From Hymenobacter fodinae (GTDB lineage: Bacteria; Bacteroidota; Bacteroidia; Cytophagales; Hymenobacteraceae): 64,000 nucleotides of DNA. The DNA is taken from contig NZ_SRLA01000001.1 of the NCBI RefSeq assembly GCF_004745825.1, forward strand, positions 496,001-560,000. The letters run 5' to 3'. The stretch's first letter is position 1; each line of letters starts with the position of its first letter. Made by a program: the position numbers and the translations under genes. The notes under the pieces are model-generated. The model was not told the origin of the DNA. It searched no databases and saw only the letters and a program-made list of their open reading frames with translations. Positions 17,031 to 25,998 of the stretch are shown here, piece by piece.

Positions 17031-17759
17031 CTATTTTTTGAACTCCCAAGTCAGTAGCTCAATAGGGGCCGCGCGCAGGGCAGCCGCTAGTTCCTCGTCG
17101 TCTTTAAATTGAAGCTGGCTCAGGGTGGAAGCTTCTACGCTTACCGTGAAGCTCTTTTCCCGGAAGGGCCAGGGCTGCACGGTGGCGGGGCCGCCGGCTT
17201 CGGGTACTACCACGTCGTAACGCTGCCCATCGGGGCCGGTGTAGATTTCCAGGCTGCGACCCATCTCGGGGAGCTCCTGCCGGCACAGAATTAGACTTAG
17301 CCGGTCGCACCAGTGCAGCAGGTCGTAGTAGCGCTGGGCTTCCTTGTGGGTGATTTTCAGCTCCTTCAGCCACTGCTTTTGCTTGGCCTGCTGCTCGTCC
17401 AGGAAGGCATCGGTCTGCTGGTTCTGGCCGCGCAGGCTTTCGTACAGCGTGCTCAGGTGCAGGCTGGTGAGCAGACTGCGCCACCGCCCCTGAAAACGAG
17501 CAGCCTTGATTACGCCTGTAGCCTGCTCCAGGGAAAACTCCTTCATGGTGAAATTAGCCGGTGCCCCCGCGGGGGTGAGGCCGTAGTGCCCCGTCCATTC
17601 TGCCTGTTCGTCGTCGTGCTGGGCAATAGCGGCCAGCAGGCCCACCCACTTTTCAGAATCACCGAAGGGCTGCCAGTGCCAGGCTAGTTGCGTGGCCAGC
17701 AGGCCGTGGGCTTGCTGATAGATAATCTGCCAGCCGGCGGGGGTGTGGTTGACAATCAT
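17031..17759 (-). CDS. DUF3891 family protein
   Basis: This 242-residue soluble protein starts MIVNHTPAGWQIIYQQAHGL and carries LLAAIAQHDDEQAEW (about 41-55). The early QxxH and the later QHDD residues are the family hallmarks and could be metal ligands. DUF3891 has no assigned activity. A DUF3891-type HD-like hydrolase is only a guess. It is convergent with the lipoprotein gene across the inverted repeat and stands downstream of the unknown gene at 17893, from which a terminator separates it. Confidence 0.85.
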   Translation of the reverse strand: MIVNHTPAGWQIIYQQAHGLLATQLAWHWQPFGDSEKWVGLLAAIAQHDDEQAEWTGHYGLTPAGAPANFTMKEFSLEQATGVIKAARFQGRWRSLLTSLHLSTLYESLRGQNQQTDAFLDEQQAKQKQWLKELKITHKEAQRYYDLLHWCDRLSLILCRQELPEMGRSLEIYTGPDGQRYDVVVPEAGGPATVQPWPFREKSFTVSVEASTLSQLQFKDDEELAAALRAAPIELLTWEFKK

Positions 17760-17843
17760 GGGAATATGCGGTACCAGTTTCCCGCAGAGGAACGCAAAGC
17801 AGACGCAGAGGTTCGCAGATTTGGGTGGCCTACAGCAGCAGAA

Positions 17844-17867
17844 AGCCCCGCCGTATGGGGCGGGGCT
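17844..17867 (-). terminator. Terminator for the minus-strand gene at 17893
   Basis: AGCCCCGCC (17844-17852) pairs with GGCGGGGCT (17859-17867), giving a 9-bp stem with a 6-base loop. On the minus strand it is followed by TTTC. Confidence 0.7.
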
Positions 17868-17892
17868 GGGTCTTTACGCAAAAAGGATTTGC

Positions 17893-18375
17893 CTAGGCCA
17901 CGGGCGCGGCGGCCATGTGCTTCAGTAGTTGGTCGGCCCAATACGCCTGTAGTTCAATCTCAACACCGCCTGCCATAAACAAACCGGGGCTAAATTCTGG
18001 CTCGCTGAAGCGCGTGACCTGAAACCGTTCCGGTGCCCGTAGCAACTGCAAGTCTTCATAAGGGATGCGTACCATGCCAGTGGAAAACCCAAACCGATTA
18101 CGGAGAAGTACGGCGTTTACTTCGAACCCAATGTCTAGTAATTCCCCGAGTCGGAAATTACCAATCCGGGCTAGAGGCAGCGTTTCCATACCAGGCATGG
18201 TTTGCTTGCTCTCGTACCGTTGTCGCAGCTGCCGCCAGCCTGGCTGAGGCGGTAAAATGGCATCACCAGTTAATCCCCCATCGCGCTGCCACGAAAGTAG
18301 CTTGAGCCATAATCCTAGCCACGCTAGTGCGCCGTTTAGTACAAAGCGGCCTAGATCATATAGCATTTCCAGCAT
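17893..18375 (-). CDS. Hypothetical protein with an N-terminal hydrophobic helix
   Basis: I do not recognise this 160-residue protein. A hydrophobic segment (about 8-30, FVLNGALAWLGLWLKLLSW) could anchor it. The rest is soluble with RIGNFRLGELLDIGFEVNAV and a mixed beta-rich centre. The frame is clear of stops and codon use matches its neighbours. It follows the threonine dehydrogenase gene on the same strand by 31 bases, so it may share its transcript. Confidence 0.65.
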   Translation of the reverse strand: MLEMLYDLGRFVLNGALAWLGLWLKLLSWQRDGGLTGDAILPPQPGWRQLRQRYESKQTMPGMETLPLARIGNFRLGELLDIGFEVNAVLLRNRFGFSTGMVRIPYEDLQLLRAPERFQVTRFSEPEFSPGLFMAGGVEIELQAYWADQLLKHMAAAPVA

Positions 18376-18406
18376 GAAGAGTAGCGCGGAAAAACGAGAG
18401 TTGTTA

Positions 18407-19384
18407 CTAAACCGCCAGAGTTTCCATCTGCTTTAAGTGCAGCAGCATGTCGTCGGTCATTTTATCCAGGGTAAACTGCGGCTGCCAGCCCCAGTCTTGG
18501 CGGGCCTTGGAGTCGTCGATGCTGGCGGGCCAAGAGTTGGCAATCTGCTGACGCGAGTCGGGGCGGTAGGTTACCTGAAAATCGGGGTAGTGGCGCTGAA
18601 TGCTACGCGTAATCTCCTCGGGCGAGAAGCTCATGGCGCCCAGGTTGTAGCTGCTCCGCACCTTAATGTTATCGGCGGGGGCGTGCATCAGGTCCAGGGT
18701 AGCTTTGAGGGCATCGGGCATGTACATCATGGGCAGGTAGGTGTCCTGCTCCAGGAAACACTCGTAGGCCTGTCCGGCCACGGCTTTGTGGTAGATGTCC
18801 ACGGCGTAGTCGGTGGTGCCGCCGCCGGGCAGGCTCTTGTAGCCGATGAGGCCAGGGTAGCGCAGGCTGCGCACATCCAGGCCGTGCTTGCGGAAGTACC
18901 ACTCGCACCACTGCTCACCAGCCAACTTGCTGATGCCATACACCGTGTTGGGGTTCATGACGGTGAGTTGGGGTGTATTCTCGCGGGGCGTATCAGGGCC
19001 GAACACGGCAATGCTGCTAGGCCAGTATACCTGCTGTACGCCCAGGTCCACGGCCGCATCCAGCACATGAAACAGGCCATCCATGTTCAGCTGCCACCCA
19101 AACTTGGGATTCTTCTCGGCCGTGGCCGAAAGCAAAGCGGCCAGGTGGTACACCTGCTTGGGCTTATACTGGCGCATCACTTCCTCCAGCCGGGCTTTAT
19201 CCAGCACATCCAGCAATTCAAAGGGGCCAGCCTCCTGCGCCTCGGGGTGTTGGGGCGCCCGCACGTCGGCGGCCACCACGTTAGAGGCACCGTACATCTG
19301 GCGCAGCTCGTGGGTAAGTTCTAAACCAAGCTGGCCGCCGGCTCCGATAACCAGTATTGTATCGCTGGGGGTGGTAGACTGCAT
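18407..19384 (-). CDS. tdh: NAD-dependent L-threonine 3-dehydrogenase, SDR type
   Basis: The enzyme oxidises L-threonine to 2-amino-3-ketobutyrate. This 325-residue extended short-chain dehydrogenase shows the NAD loop GAGGQLG (14-20), the catalytic pair Tyr149 and Lys153 (VYGISKLAGEQW) and the downstream PGLIGYKSLPGGGTTDYAVD block, which is characteristic of the epimerase-like threonine dehydrogenases rather than the zinc type. The ATG at 19384 is chosen, as it sits just before the Rossmann fold. The partner kbl is at 24271 in the same window, which supports the assignment. Upstream on the minus strand is a TATCTTTG box. Confidence 0.9.
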   Translation of the reverse strand: MQSTTPSDTILVIGAGGQLGLELTHELRQMYGASNVVAADVRAPQHPEAQEAGPFELLDVLDKARLEEVMRQYKPKQVYHLAALLSATAEKNPKFGWQLNMDGLFHVLDAAVDLGVQQVYWPSSIAVFGPDTPRENTPQLTVMNPNTVYGISKLAGEQWCEWYFRKHGLDVRSLRYPGLIGYKSLPGGGTTDYAVDIYHKAVAGQAYECFLEQDTYLPMMYMPDALKATLDLMHAPADNIKVRSSYNLGAMSFSPEEITRSIQRHYPDFQVTYRPDSRQQIANSWPASIDDSKARQDWGWQPQFTLDKMTDDMLLHLKQMETLAV

Positions 19385-19421
19385 AAGGCTGAAAAAGGAG
19401 GGTGTGGGTGGATGGGGGCTA

Positions 19422-19429
19422 CAAAGATA
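19422..19429 (-). promoter_or_regulatory. -7 box of the threonine dehydrogenase promoter
   Basis: On the minus strand this reads TATCTTTG, matching TAnnTTTG, 37 bases upstream of the ATG at 19384. I see no good -33 box. Confidence 0.5.
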
Positions 19430-19579
19430 ACGGGGCAAAATGGTTCTGCCGAGGTAGAGTCCGGCACTGCTAGCGCGGAAAGGTGCTATTGCCCATACAA
19501 CCTTCCGGCGGAGCTAGGTATCCCTTTCTTAGAACGCCCAATTCAGGCTCTTGTGCCCATCTACTTATCCAGCTCAATT

Positions 19580-20659
19580 ATGCCTTCCTCTACGTTAGTA
19601 TCCTTGCTGCTAGGCCTGTGCTTCTGGGTAAGTAGTACCTCGCCGCTGTTAGCCCAGCCCACCCCGCCCGTGTACCGAAACCTAGTGATGGAAGGGGGCG
19701 GCATTCGGGGGATTGCCTACGGCGGGGCCCTGGCCGAGCTGGAAAAGCAGGGTGTGTTGAGTGGCCTACGCCGAGTAGGCGGTACCTCGGCTGGCGCCAT
19801 TCAGGCGGCACTACTGGCCGTGAGCTACTCACCCCAGGAGATAATAGCCGTGGTTGACCACACCCCCATTCAGCGACTAAACGACGGGCGGCTGATGTTT
19901 CTGGGAGGTGGCACCCGCCTCGTGAAGCAGTATGGGTGGTACCGCGGCGACGAACTTTCCCGTTACCTCAACCACCTGGTGGCCCGCAAAACCCAGCGCC
20001 CCAACCTGACGCTAGGCCAGTTGCACGCTCTGGCTCAGCAAGAGCCCACCCGCTACCGCGACCTGTACACCACCGGCACTAACCTAACCACCCAACGTAC
20101 CCAGGTGTTCAGCTACGAAACCCACCCCGACCTGCGGGTGGCCGATGCTGTGCGCATCAGCATGAGCATTCCGCTTTACTTCCGAGCGGTGTTGCTCGAT
20201 GCGCAGGGCCACATAGTGCGCCACCCAGCCAAAGGGCAAGCAGTAGATGTACTGGTAGATGGTGGCCTACTGGCTAACTACCCCATCTGGCTGTTTGACG
20301 ACGAGCGTTACCTATCGGCGAGAACCAACCCGGAAGCTCCAACCACGGACTCTATCTTCAACCCCGAAACGCTAGGCCTCCGCCTCGACCGGCCCGCGCA
20401 GCTGGCGCTGGATACCCTGCCCAACGGCCGGCAGCAGTTGGCTCCTTACCCCGTCGGCGACTTGAAGTCGTATGTGGGTGCACTGTACACCGTGGCCATT
20501 GAGAACCTAAACCCGGCCCAGCCCCGCGACTGGGAGCGGACCATCAGCATCAGCACCCGTGGCTACAACCCCAAGATCAGGCGCCTCTCAGAAACCCAGA
20601 AGCACGATCTCCTGAGCAGTGGCCATGATGGAGTGCAGGCGTTTTTCAGGCGAGAATAA
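19580..20659 (+). CDS. Patatin-like phospholipase
   Basis: This 359-residue secreted esterase has a signal peptide (about 1-26, ending LLA-QP) followed at once by the patatin domain. The oxyanion loop is EGGGIRG (37-43), the nucleophile serine is in GGTSAG (about 65-70) and the Asp of the dyad is in VDGGLL. Such enzymes hydrolyse acyl chains of phospholipids. The ATG at 19580 gives a clean signal peptide; a longer in-frame start near 19412 would overlap the divergent promoter. The Ser and Asp residues are intact, so activity is expected. Confidence 0.88.
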   Translation: MPSSTLVSLLLGLCFWVSSTSPLLAQPTPPVYRNLVMEGGGIRGIAYGGALAELEKQGVLSGLRRVGGTSAGAIQAALLAVSYSPQEIIAVVDHTPIQRLNDGRLMFLGGGTRLVKQYGWYRGDELSRYLNHLVARKTQRPNLTLGQLHALAQQEPTRYRDLYTTGTNLTTQRTQVFSYETHPDLRVADAVRISMSIPLYFRAVLLDAQGHIVRHPAKGQAVDVLVDGGLLANYPIWLFDDERYLSARTNPEAPTTDSIFNPETLGLRLDRPAQLALDTLPNGRQQLAPYPVGDLKSYVGALYTVAIENLNPAQPRDWERTISISTRGYNPKIRRLSETQKHDLLSSGHDGVQAFFRRE

Positions 20660-20689
20660 GCAGCACCCTCTCGTATCTCGTGCCGGCGC

Positions 20690-21580
20690 TTAGAAGTTGT
20701 AGGACAACCCACCCGAGATGCCCGTGGACTGGCCTACGTTGCGGCCAGCTACATAAGAGCTTACGCCTACCGAGGCGCCTAATCCCTTGGTCAGAGGGCG
20801 GAACAGATTCACGCCTACTCGCACAAAGTCAACCCGGGTGGCGGTGAAGTTACCGTTGAAGCCTGGCTGCAAAATATCGGTGCCGCTTTCATCTGATTTC
20901 TGGAAGGAGGCCAGCGCTTCGGCGTAAATTTTAGTACCGGCAAAGCCAACTTTGGTTTCGGCCAGAAAAGCGTTGGGCACTAGGCCACTGCGAAGACTGT
21001 AGCCAGCCTGCCCGGTGGCAAACACTCCTGAGGCGGTTTTTACGTGCATCACACCCAGCGTAGTAACCTTGGTGGCGCGGTTGCCGATGGCAATAATGTA
21101 GTCTAGGCCAGTATTCGACTGGTAATTGCTAATAGGAGTACTCACGGCTACCACTCCCAGCAGGTCGACGATATAGTTACCCACCGTGCCGGAATACGAC
21201 TTGAACTTCAGCACCCCGGTGAGGTCCTGGAAATCTTGGCGCGAGTTCTGGAAACCTAGGTCCTGTACCACTTGTGCATCGGCGCGCCCCTCCGATTTGA
21301 TGTAGGGCAGGCTCACAACGGCGTCGATCTTATCGGTGAGGCCGTAGCTAGCATACAGGTTTACCGACGTTACGAATATCTGCCGGTAAAGCGGTACCAT
21401 ATTTACTTTTTCCGGGACGAGGTACACCTGCTTGTAGTTCTCGGCGGTAGTGGAAACGGCAACGGAGCCGTGGTGCTTTCCCGACATGAAACCGCTCACT
21501 AAACTTTGGGCGGAAACGGTGGTGCCTGAAGCAAGAAGCAAACCCGCCGTCAGACCAAAAAAAGAGGAAATGTGTTTCAT
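20690..21580 (-). CDS. Outer-membrane beta-barrel protein
   Basis: This 296-residue protein has a signal peptide (about 1-24, ending VSA-QS). The mature part is rich in alternating hydrophobic strands and Gly and ends in GISGGLSYNF. A C-terminal Phe is the classic signal for outer-membrane insertion by BAM. It resembles transporter-like barrels of the phenol-degradation MetA type (weak). It is convergent with the patatin gene. No ligand can be read from the sequence. Confidence 0.7.
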   Translation of the reverse strand: MKHISSFFGLTAGLLLASGTTVSAQSLVSGFMSGKHHGSVAVSTTAENYKQVYLVPEKVNMVPLYRQIFVTSVNLYASYGLTDKIDAVVSLPYIKSEGRADAQVVQDLGFQNSRQDFQDLTGVLKFKSYSGTVGNYIVDLLGVVAVSTPISNYQSNTGLDYIIAIGNRATKVTTLGVMHVKTASGVFATGQAGYSLRSGLVPNAFLAETKVGFAGTKIYAEALASFQKSDESGTDILQPGFNGNFTATRVDFVRVGVNLFRPLTKGLGASVGVSSYVAGRNVGQSTGISGGLSYNF

Positions 21581-21799
21581 GAGAAAATGGGCGCAAATGG
21601 TGTGTTAGTGAGGTAAATGTTGCCGGAGAACGGAGGGTTTTCAGAAGCGTTTCTGTGAATCGTCGCATTTACGCGGCCAACACTTCATTCGGATTGGTAG
21701 AGGGTAAATCCATTTTGGGAAGAGGGTCGTTAATTGCGCATCAGTTTAATACAACTGAGTACTGCTCTTTTAACCACACCTGTTGCTTTGACTTTTTTC

Positions 21800-22774
21800 A
21801 TGAAACACTTCTTCCCCATCTTGCTCACTGGCCTAGTCCTGAGCGCCTCTTCTCTTACCAGCTGCCAGCGCGAAGACGTGGCACCATCCATTGCCAACAT
21901 TGCCGTGGCGGGCCACGATTTCAGCGTGCTGGAAGATGCCGCCATCCGGGGTGGGGTAGCCATTACGCTTACCAATAAGGCCACCAGCGGCGCCGAGTAC
22001 ACGGTATTTGCCCCCACCAATGCCGCCTTTGCTCGCCTGGGCCTCACGAGTGCCCCCGATCTGCTCGCCCTGCAGAAACCCTTTCTCACGAACACCTTGC
22101 TGTACCACACGGCTGCTGGGCGCTTAGAAAGCAGCACCTTTAAAGTGGGAAGTACCTCGGCTTCGTTGGCTGGCCCCACGCGCCGCATCATCAGCCGCGA
22201 CGGCAACCTCTACGTGAATGGTTCTCGTCTGCTGGCTCTAGATGTGAAAGCGGCTAACGGCATAGTGCACCCCGTTGATAAAGTGCTGCTAGCCACCGGC
22301 GCCGACATTGTGCAATCGGCGCTAGCACTAAAAAACGGGCAGGTGTTTGTGAAGCCTGAGCTTACGTTCTTAGTAGAAGCCCTGCTCTATTGCAACCTCA
22401 CTGATGCCCTAACGGCTAAGCCCGGCAGCCCGTCGTTCACGGTATTTGCTCCCACCGATGCTGCTTTTCAAGAGTTGGGCCGTAGGCTGGGAGTAGCCCT
22501 CAATCAGCCCGCCGACATCCGAAAACTGCCCCAGGCTACTGTAACGGCTGTATTGCTGAACCACGTAGCCAACAACGGCGGCACCTTCACGCCCGAGCTG
22601 CAGGACAATAGCCGCCTGCCCACACTAGGTGGCGAACTGAAACTGGGAGCGTTTGCTGAAGGAGTAATACCCGTGCAAGGCAAGGGCAATACTACCCCCG
22701 CGGCTATGGTGATACCAGATGTACAGTGCACAAACGGCGTAGTGCACGTCATCGATCAGGTGCTGCTGCCCTAG
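21800..22774 (+). CDS. Lipoprotein with two fasciclin (FAS1) domains
   Basis: This 324-residue surface protein has a lipobox ending LTSC (Cys at about 22). Two FAS1 domains follow. The first has EYTVFAPTNAAFARLG and NGIVHPVDKVLLA. The second has FTVFAPTDAAFQELG and NGVVHVIDQVLLP at the end. FAS1 domains mediate adhesion to matrix or polysaccharides in many organisms. The start at 21800 is chosen because it gives a proper signal peptide; the upstream in-frame extension lacks one. Its role in adhesion is inferred from the domains only. Confidence 0.92.
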   Translation: MKHFFPILLTGLVLSASSLTSCQREDVAPSIANIAVAGHDFSVLEDAAIRGGVAITLTNKATSGAEYTVFAPTNAAFARLGLTSAPDLLALQKPFLTNTLLYHTAAGRLESSTFKVGSTSASLAGPTRRIISRDGNLYVNGSRLLALDVKAANGIVHPVDKVLLATGADIVQSALALKNGQVFVKPELTFLVEALLYCNLTDALTAKPGSPSFTVFAPTDAAFQELGRRLGVALNQPADIRKLPQATVTAVLLNHVANNGGTFTPELQDNSRLPTLGGELKLGAFAEGVIPVQGKGNTTPAAMVIPDVQCTNGVVHVIDQVLLP

Positions 22775-22848
22775 GCTAATTAGCAGAGGCTGAACAGACT
22801 TCAGGCACGAAAGCGTAAGTTCTTCCTGTAAGGGCCGGAATTATACTT

Positions 22849-22856
22849 TACCTTTG
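22849..22856 (+). promoter_or_regulatory. -7 box of the alpha/beta hydrolase promoter
   Basis: TACCTTTG lies 47 bases before the ATG at 22904. The upstream -33 region is weak. Confidence 0.5.
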
Positions 22857-22903
22857 TTCCTGAAGTTTGCCTTTGGCTTTCGCACACCTGTTTTTTATAA
22901 TTT

Positions 22904-24109
22904 ATGTCTGTTTTTCGTTCTGTAGTTTTAGGAGGCTGGCTCATGCTGACCTCTGTTATGCAGGCTACTGCCGGCCCTAAGCCCGTGCTAATAACCCAAA
23001 GTGCACTATACGGCACCGAAGAAGTTACTTTTCCCAACGCAATTGATAAGCTACAGCTCGCCGGAACATTAACAATTCCGCAGGGGAGCGGTCCGTTCCC
23101 AGCAGTTGTACTTATATCAGATATGGGTGCACAGAACCGCGATGGTAACGTGCGCGGCTATCAGCCCCTACGGCTACTGGCCGAGCACCTGAGCGAGCAG
23201 GGCATTGCCGTATTGCGGTTCGATGACCGAGGCGTTGGCAAATCAGAAGGGGATAACAACGCTGCCACTACCCTCGACCGGGTGAAGGATGCGCAGGCGG
23301 CCATGCAATACCTGCGTACGCGCCCCGAAATTGTTGCCGCGCGGGTCGGAATAATTGGGCACGGCGAAGGCGGCAACGTAGGCCTGTTAGCCGCAGCCCA
23401 GCCGCTGCCGCCTGCTTACGTAGTAACGCTGGCTGCTTCGGGGCAGGTGGGACGTGAGTTGCTAGCCACCCAGCAGGCCGCGCAGCGCATGGTAGCCTCC
23501 GCGGATACCTCGCAAACCCTGGGCAAGCGCCGCTTGAAGGCACAGCAGGCCCTAGATCAGCAAGTAGCAAGCATGCGAGCCTCAGGAGCCAATGCCGCCC
23601 AGGTGGAAACGGCCCTGGCCAAGTACCAGCTTACCCAGAAAATGGAAGCGCAAACCGCTCTGGCCAAGGCTCTATCGCGGGAGCACGCTATGCTGGAAAT
23701 TGTGCGACAAAACCCCGACAATGCCCAGGTACAAGCAATTGTGGCTAACATGATGCGCCAGGATAATGCAGATCTTGATCCGGCACAGGCCCGCACCTTG
23801 GCCGCCCGCCGCACAACTCCCTGGTACCGCAACTACCTTGGCTTCGACCCTCAGCAGTACCTGAGCAATGTGAAGTGCCCCGTACTGCTGCTGCAAGGTC
23901 TCGACGACGAGGAGGTAGCTCCCACCAACCTAGCGCTATTAGAAAAAGGGTTGAAGGCAAACCGTACGGTTACGGTGCAAAAGTTTGAGGGTGTAAACCA
24001 TGTGTTTCAGGCTCCGGAAGCCCACTGGCCCACGGTTGAGGGCAAGACCCAGCCAATTTTCTCTTACATCGCCTTGTCAACAATTCGTGAGTGGGTGCGG
24101 CAGCGGTAA
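22904..24109 (+). CDS. Secreted alpha/beta hydrolase with the nucleophile Ser replaced by Gly
   Basis: This 401-residue protein has a signal peptide (about 1-23) and an alpha/beta-hydrolase fold of the S9/dienelactone-like type found in Bacteroidota. The lid region (about 170-290) is helical and rich in Gln and Ala. The elbow normally reads GHSEGG. Here it reads GHGEGG at 152-157, so Gly154 replaces the catalytic serine. The acid (LLQGLDDEEVAP) and base (FEGVNHVFQ) regions look normal. It may be inactive or act in binding. A sequence error cannot be excluded. The gene is monocistronic, with a strong terminator. Confidence 0.9.
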   Translation: MSVFRSVVLGGWLMLTSVMQATAGPKPVLITQSALYGTEEVTFPNAIDKLQLAGTLTIPQGSGPFPAVVLISDMGAQNRDGNVRGYQPLRLLAEHLSEQGIAVLRFDDRGVGKSEGDNNAATTLDRVKDAQAAMQYLRTRPEIVAARVGIIGHGEGGNVGLLAAAQPLPPAYVVTLAASGQVGRELLATQQAAQRMVASADTSQTLGKRRLKAQQALDQQVASMRASGANAAQVETALAKYQLTQKMEAQTALAKALSREHAMLEIVRQNPDNAQVQAIVANMMRQDNADLDPAQARTLAARRTTPWYRNYLGFDPQQYLSNVKCPVLLLQGLDDEEVAPTNLALLEKGLKANRTVTVQKFEGVNHVFQAPEAHWPTVEGKTQPIFSYIALSTIREWVRQR

Positions 24110-24166
24110 GTTAGGAAGAGTGGCCTAGCAAGGCTAGTAACTTTATCGTTCGTCTGGATTCGTAGA

Positions 24167-24204
24167 GGACTTTCTCCTGACTGGGAGAAAGTCCTTTCTT
24201 TTTT
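24167..24204 (+). terminator. Terminator after the alpha/beta hydrolase gene
   Basis: GGACTTTCTCC (24167-24177) pairs with GGAGAAAGTCC (24184-24194), followed by TTTCTTTTTT. Confidence 0.92.
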
Positions 24205-24270
24205 GCCGGATGCCGTACTTTTACTTTCCCATCCCAACTCATCTGTTTACTACTTCACTACCTCACCATT

Positions 24271-25518
24271 ATGTACGCCACCCTTCAGCCCGATCTGGAG
24301 CAGCAGCTCCAGGAAATAAAGGAAGCCGGTCTTTATAAAAAGGAGCGCATCATTACCTCGCCACAGGGCGCGGAAATTGAAACCACCGAAGCCGGTGAGG
24401 TGCTGAACTTCTGCGCCAACAACTACCTAGGCCTGTCCTCGCACCCCGAGGTGGTGAAAGCGGCCAAAGAAGCTATTGACACGCACGGCTACGGTATGTC
24501 GTCGGTGCGCTTTATTTGTGGCACCCAGGATATTCACAAGCAGCTGGAAGCCAAACTGGCCGAGTTCCTGGGCACCGAGGACACTATCCTGTACGCCGCT
24601 GCCTTCGACGCCAATGGTGGTGTATTTGAACCTCTGTTCAATGAGCAGGACGCCATCATCTCCGATGCTCTCAACCACGCCTCCATCATTGATGGCGTGC
24701 GCCTCTGCAAGGCCCAGCGCTACCGCTACGCCCACAACGATATGGCGGACCTGGAAAAGCAGCTTCAGGATGCGCAGGCCAAAGGCACACGCCACCGTAT
24801 CATCGTTACCGATGGCTCGTTCTCTATGGACGGCACCATCGCCCAGCTCGACAAAATCTGCGACTTGGCCGACAAGTACCAGGCCCTAGTAATGATTGAC
24901 GAGTGCCACTCCATGGGCTTCCTCGGCAAAACCGGCCGCGGCACCCACGAGTACCGCAACGTACTAGGCCGCGTCGATATCATCACGGGCACGCTGGGCA
25001 AAGCCCTCGGTGGCGCAATGGGCGGCTTCACCTCGGGCCGCAAAGAAGTTATCGACATGCTGCGCCAGCGCAGCCGCCCGTATCTGTTCTCCAACACGCT
25101 GGCCCCAGCTATTGTAGGCGCCAGCCTGCGGGTGCTGGAACTGCTCACGGAAAGCACCCAGCTGCGCGACCAACTGGAAGAAAATACCAAGTATTTCCGC
25201 GAGAAGATGACCGCCGCCGGCTTCGACATCAAGCCCGGTGAGCATCCCATTGTGCCCGTCATGCTCTACGATGCCAAACTGGCCCAGGAGTTTGCCGCCA
25301 AAATGCTCGACAAGGGCATCTACGTAGTGGGCTTCTATTACCCCGTAGTACCCAAGGGCCAGGCCCGCATCCGGGTGCAGCTCTCCGCCGCCCACACCCG
25401 CGAGCATCTCGACAAGGCCATCAACGCCTTCATTGAAGTAGGCCGCGAGCTAGGCACCCTTAAAGACCGCAGCGCCCAGCAGCCCGAAGCCGGCCAAGTA
25501 GTAACGAATACGCCGTAA
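24271..25518 (+). CDS. kbl: Glycine C-acetyltransferase (2-amino-3-ketobutyrate CoA ligase)
   Basis: This PLP enzyme of the alpha-oxoamine synthase family splits 2-amino-3-ketobutyrate with CoA into glycine and acetyl-CoA, the second step of threonine breakdown. The protein has 415 residues. The PLP-binding Lys is Lys244 in [40 protein letters not shown] and the [16 protein letters not shown] block are typical. The threonine dehydrogenase gene at 18407-19384 encodes the preceding enzyme but is not in the same operon. A short hairpin follows the gene. Confidence 0.96.
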   Translation: MYATLQPDLEQQLQEIKEAGLYKKERIITSPQGAEIETTEAGEVLNFCANNYLGLSSHPEVVKAAKEAIDTHGYGMSSVRFICGTQDIHKQLEAKLAEFLGTEDTILYAAAFDANGGVFEPLFNEQDAIISDALNHASIIDGVRLCKAQRYRYAHNDMADLEKQLQDAQAKGTRHRIIVTDGSFSMDGTIAQLDKICDLADKYQALVMIDECHSMGFLGKTGRGTHEYRNVLGRVDIITGTLGKALGGAMGGFTSGRKEVIDMLRQRSRPYLFSNTLAPAIVGASLRVLELLTESTQLRDQLEENTKYFREKMTAAGFDIKPGEHPIVPVMLYDAKLAQEFAAKMLDKGIYVVGFYYPVVPKGQARIRVQLSAAHTREHLDKAINAFIEVGRELGTLKDRSAQQPEAGQVVTNTP

Positions 25519-25539
25519 TTGCTAACCTCCCTGCATAAT

Positions 25540-25579
25540 GAGAACCCACTTTCTGCGAAGAGAGTGGGCTCTTCTTTTC
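25540..25579 (+). terminator. Probable terminator after kbl
   Basis: A CCCACT...AGTGGG stem with an imperfect outer part (GAGA/TCTT) is followed by CTTCTTTTC. It lies between kbl and the HAD gene. Confidence 0.6.
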
Positions 25580-25582
25580 TAT

Positions 25583-25996
25583 ATGATAAGACTTTACCTT
25601 GATATAGATGGTGTATTGTTGACTAAACGCAACACGCGTCGCCCTGATTTTGGAGCAAAGTTTATAACATTCGTGACGCAACACTTCGACTGTTATTGGT
25701 TGACCACTCACTGTAGAGGCCTAGCAGATAAAGCCGTACAATACTTGGCTAATTTTTACGGGTCTGAAACGCTACGGCAACTACAAGCTGTACAGCCAAC
25801 AACGTGGGAGACGTTAAAAACCGAGGCCATCGACTTCTCAACCGATTTCTATTGGCTGGAAGATGCACCATTTAAAAGCGAACAGTTAGTGTTGCACAAG
25901 CACGGGTTGGCAGATCGGCTTCTACTCGTAGATCTAGATAAAGTCTTCGAGCTTAAGAGGCTTAAAATGTACTTGGAGGAACTTCTGCCTGAGTAG
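25583..25996 (+). CDS. HAD-like small phosphatase-type protein
   Basis: This 137-residue protein starts MIRLYLDIDGVLLTK, where DIDGV is HAD motif I with the nucleophile Asp. A WLTTHC segment (motif II region) and the VDLDKVFEL region follow. It lacks a large cap domain, so it fits the small uncharacterised HAD proteins. The ATG at 25583 sits directly before motif I; a start at 25538 would lie inside the hairpin after kbl. Its stop is 2 bases from the convergent cdaA stop. Substrate unknown. Confidence 0.75.
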   Translation: MIRLYLDIDGVLLTKRNTRRPDFGAKFITFVTQHFDCYWLTTHCRGLADKAVQYLANFYGSETLRQLQAVQPTTWETLKTEAIDFSTDFYWLEDAPFKSEQLVLHKHGLADRLLLVDLDKVFELKRLKMYLEELLPE

Positions 25997-25998
25997 CC

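Noticed and set aside
18437..19324. A 295-codon open frame on the plus strand
   Set aside because: It is antisense to the threonine dehydrogenase gene, whose motifs are complete; the frame shows no domain.
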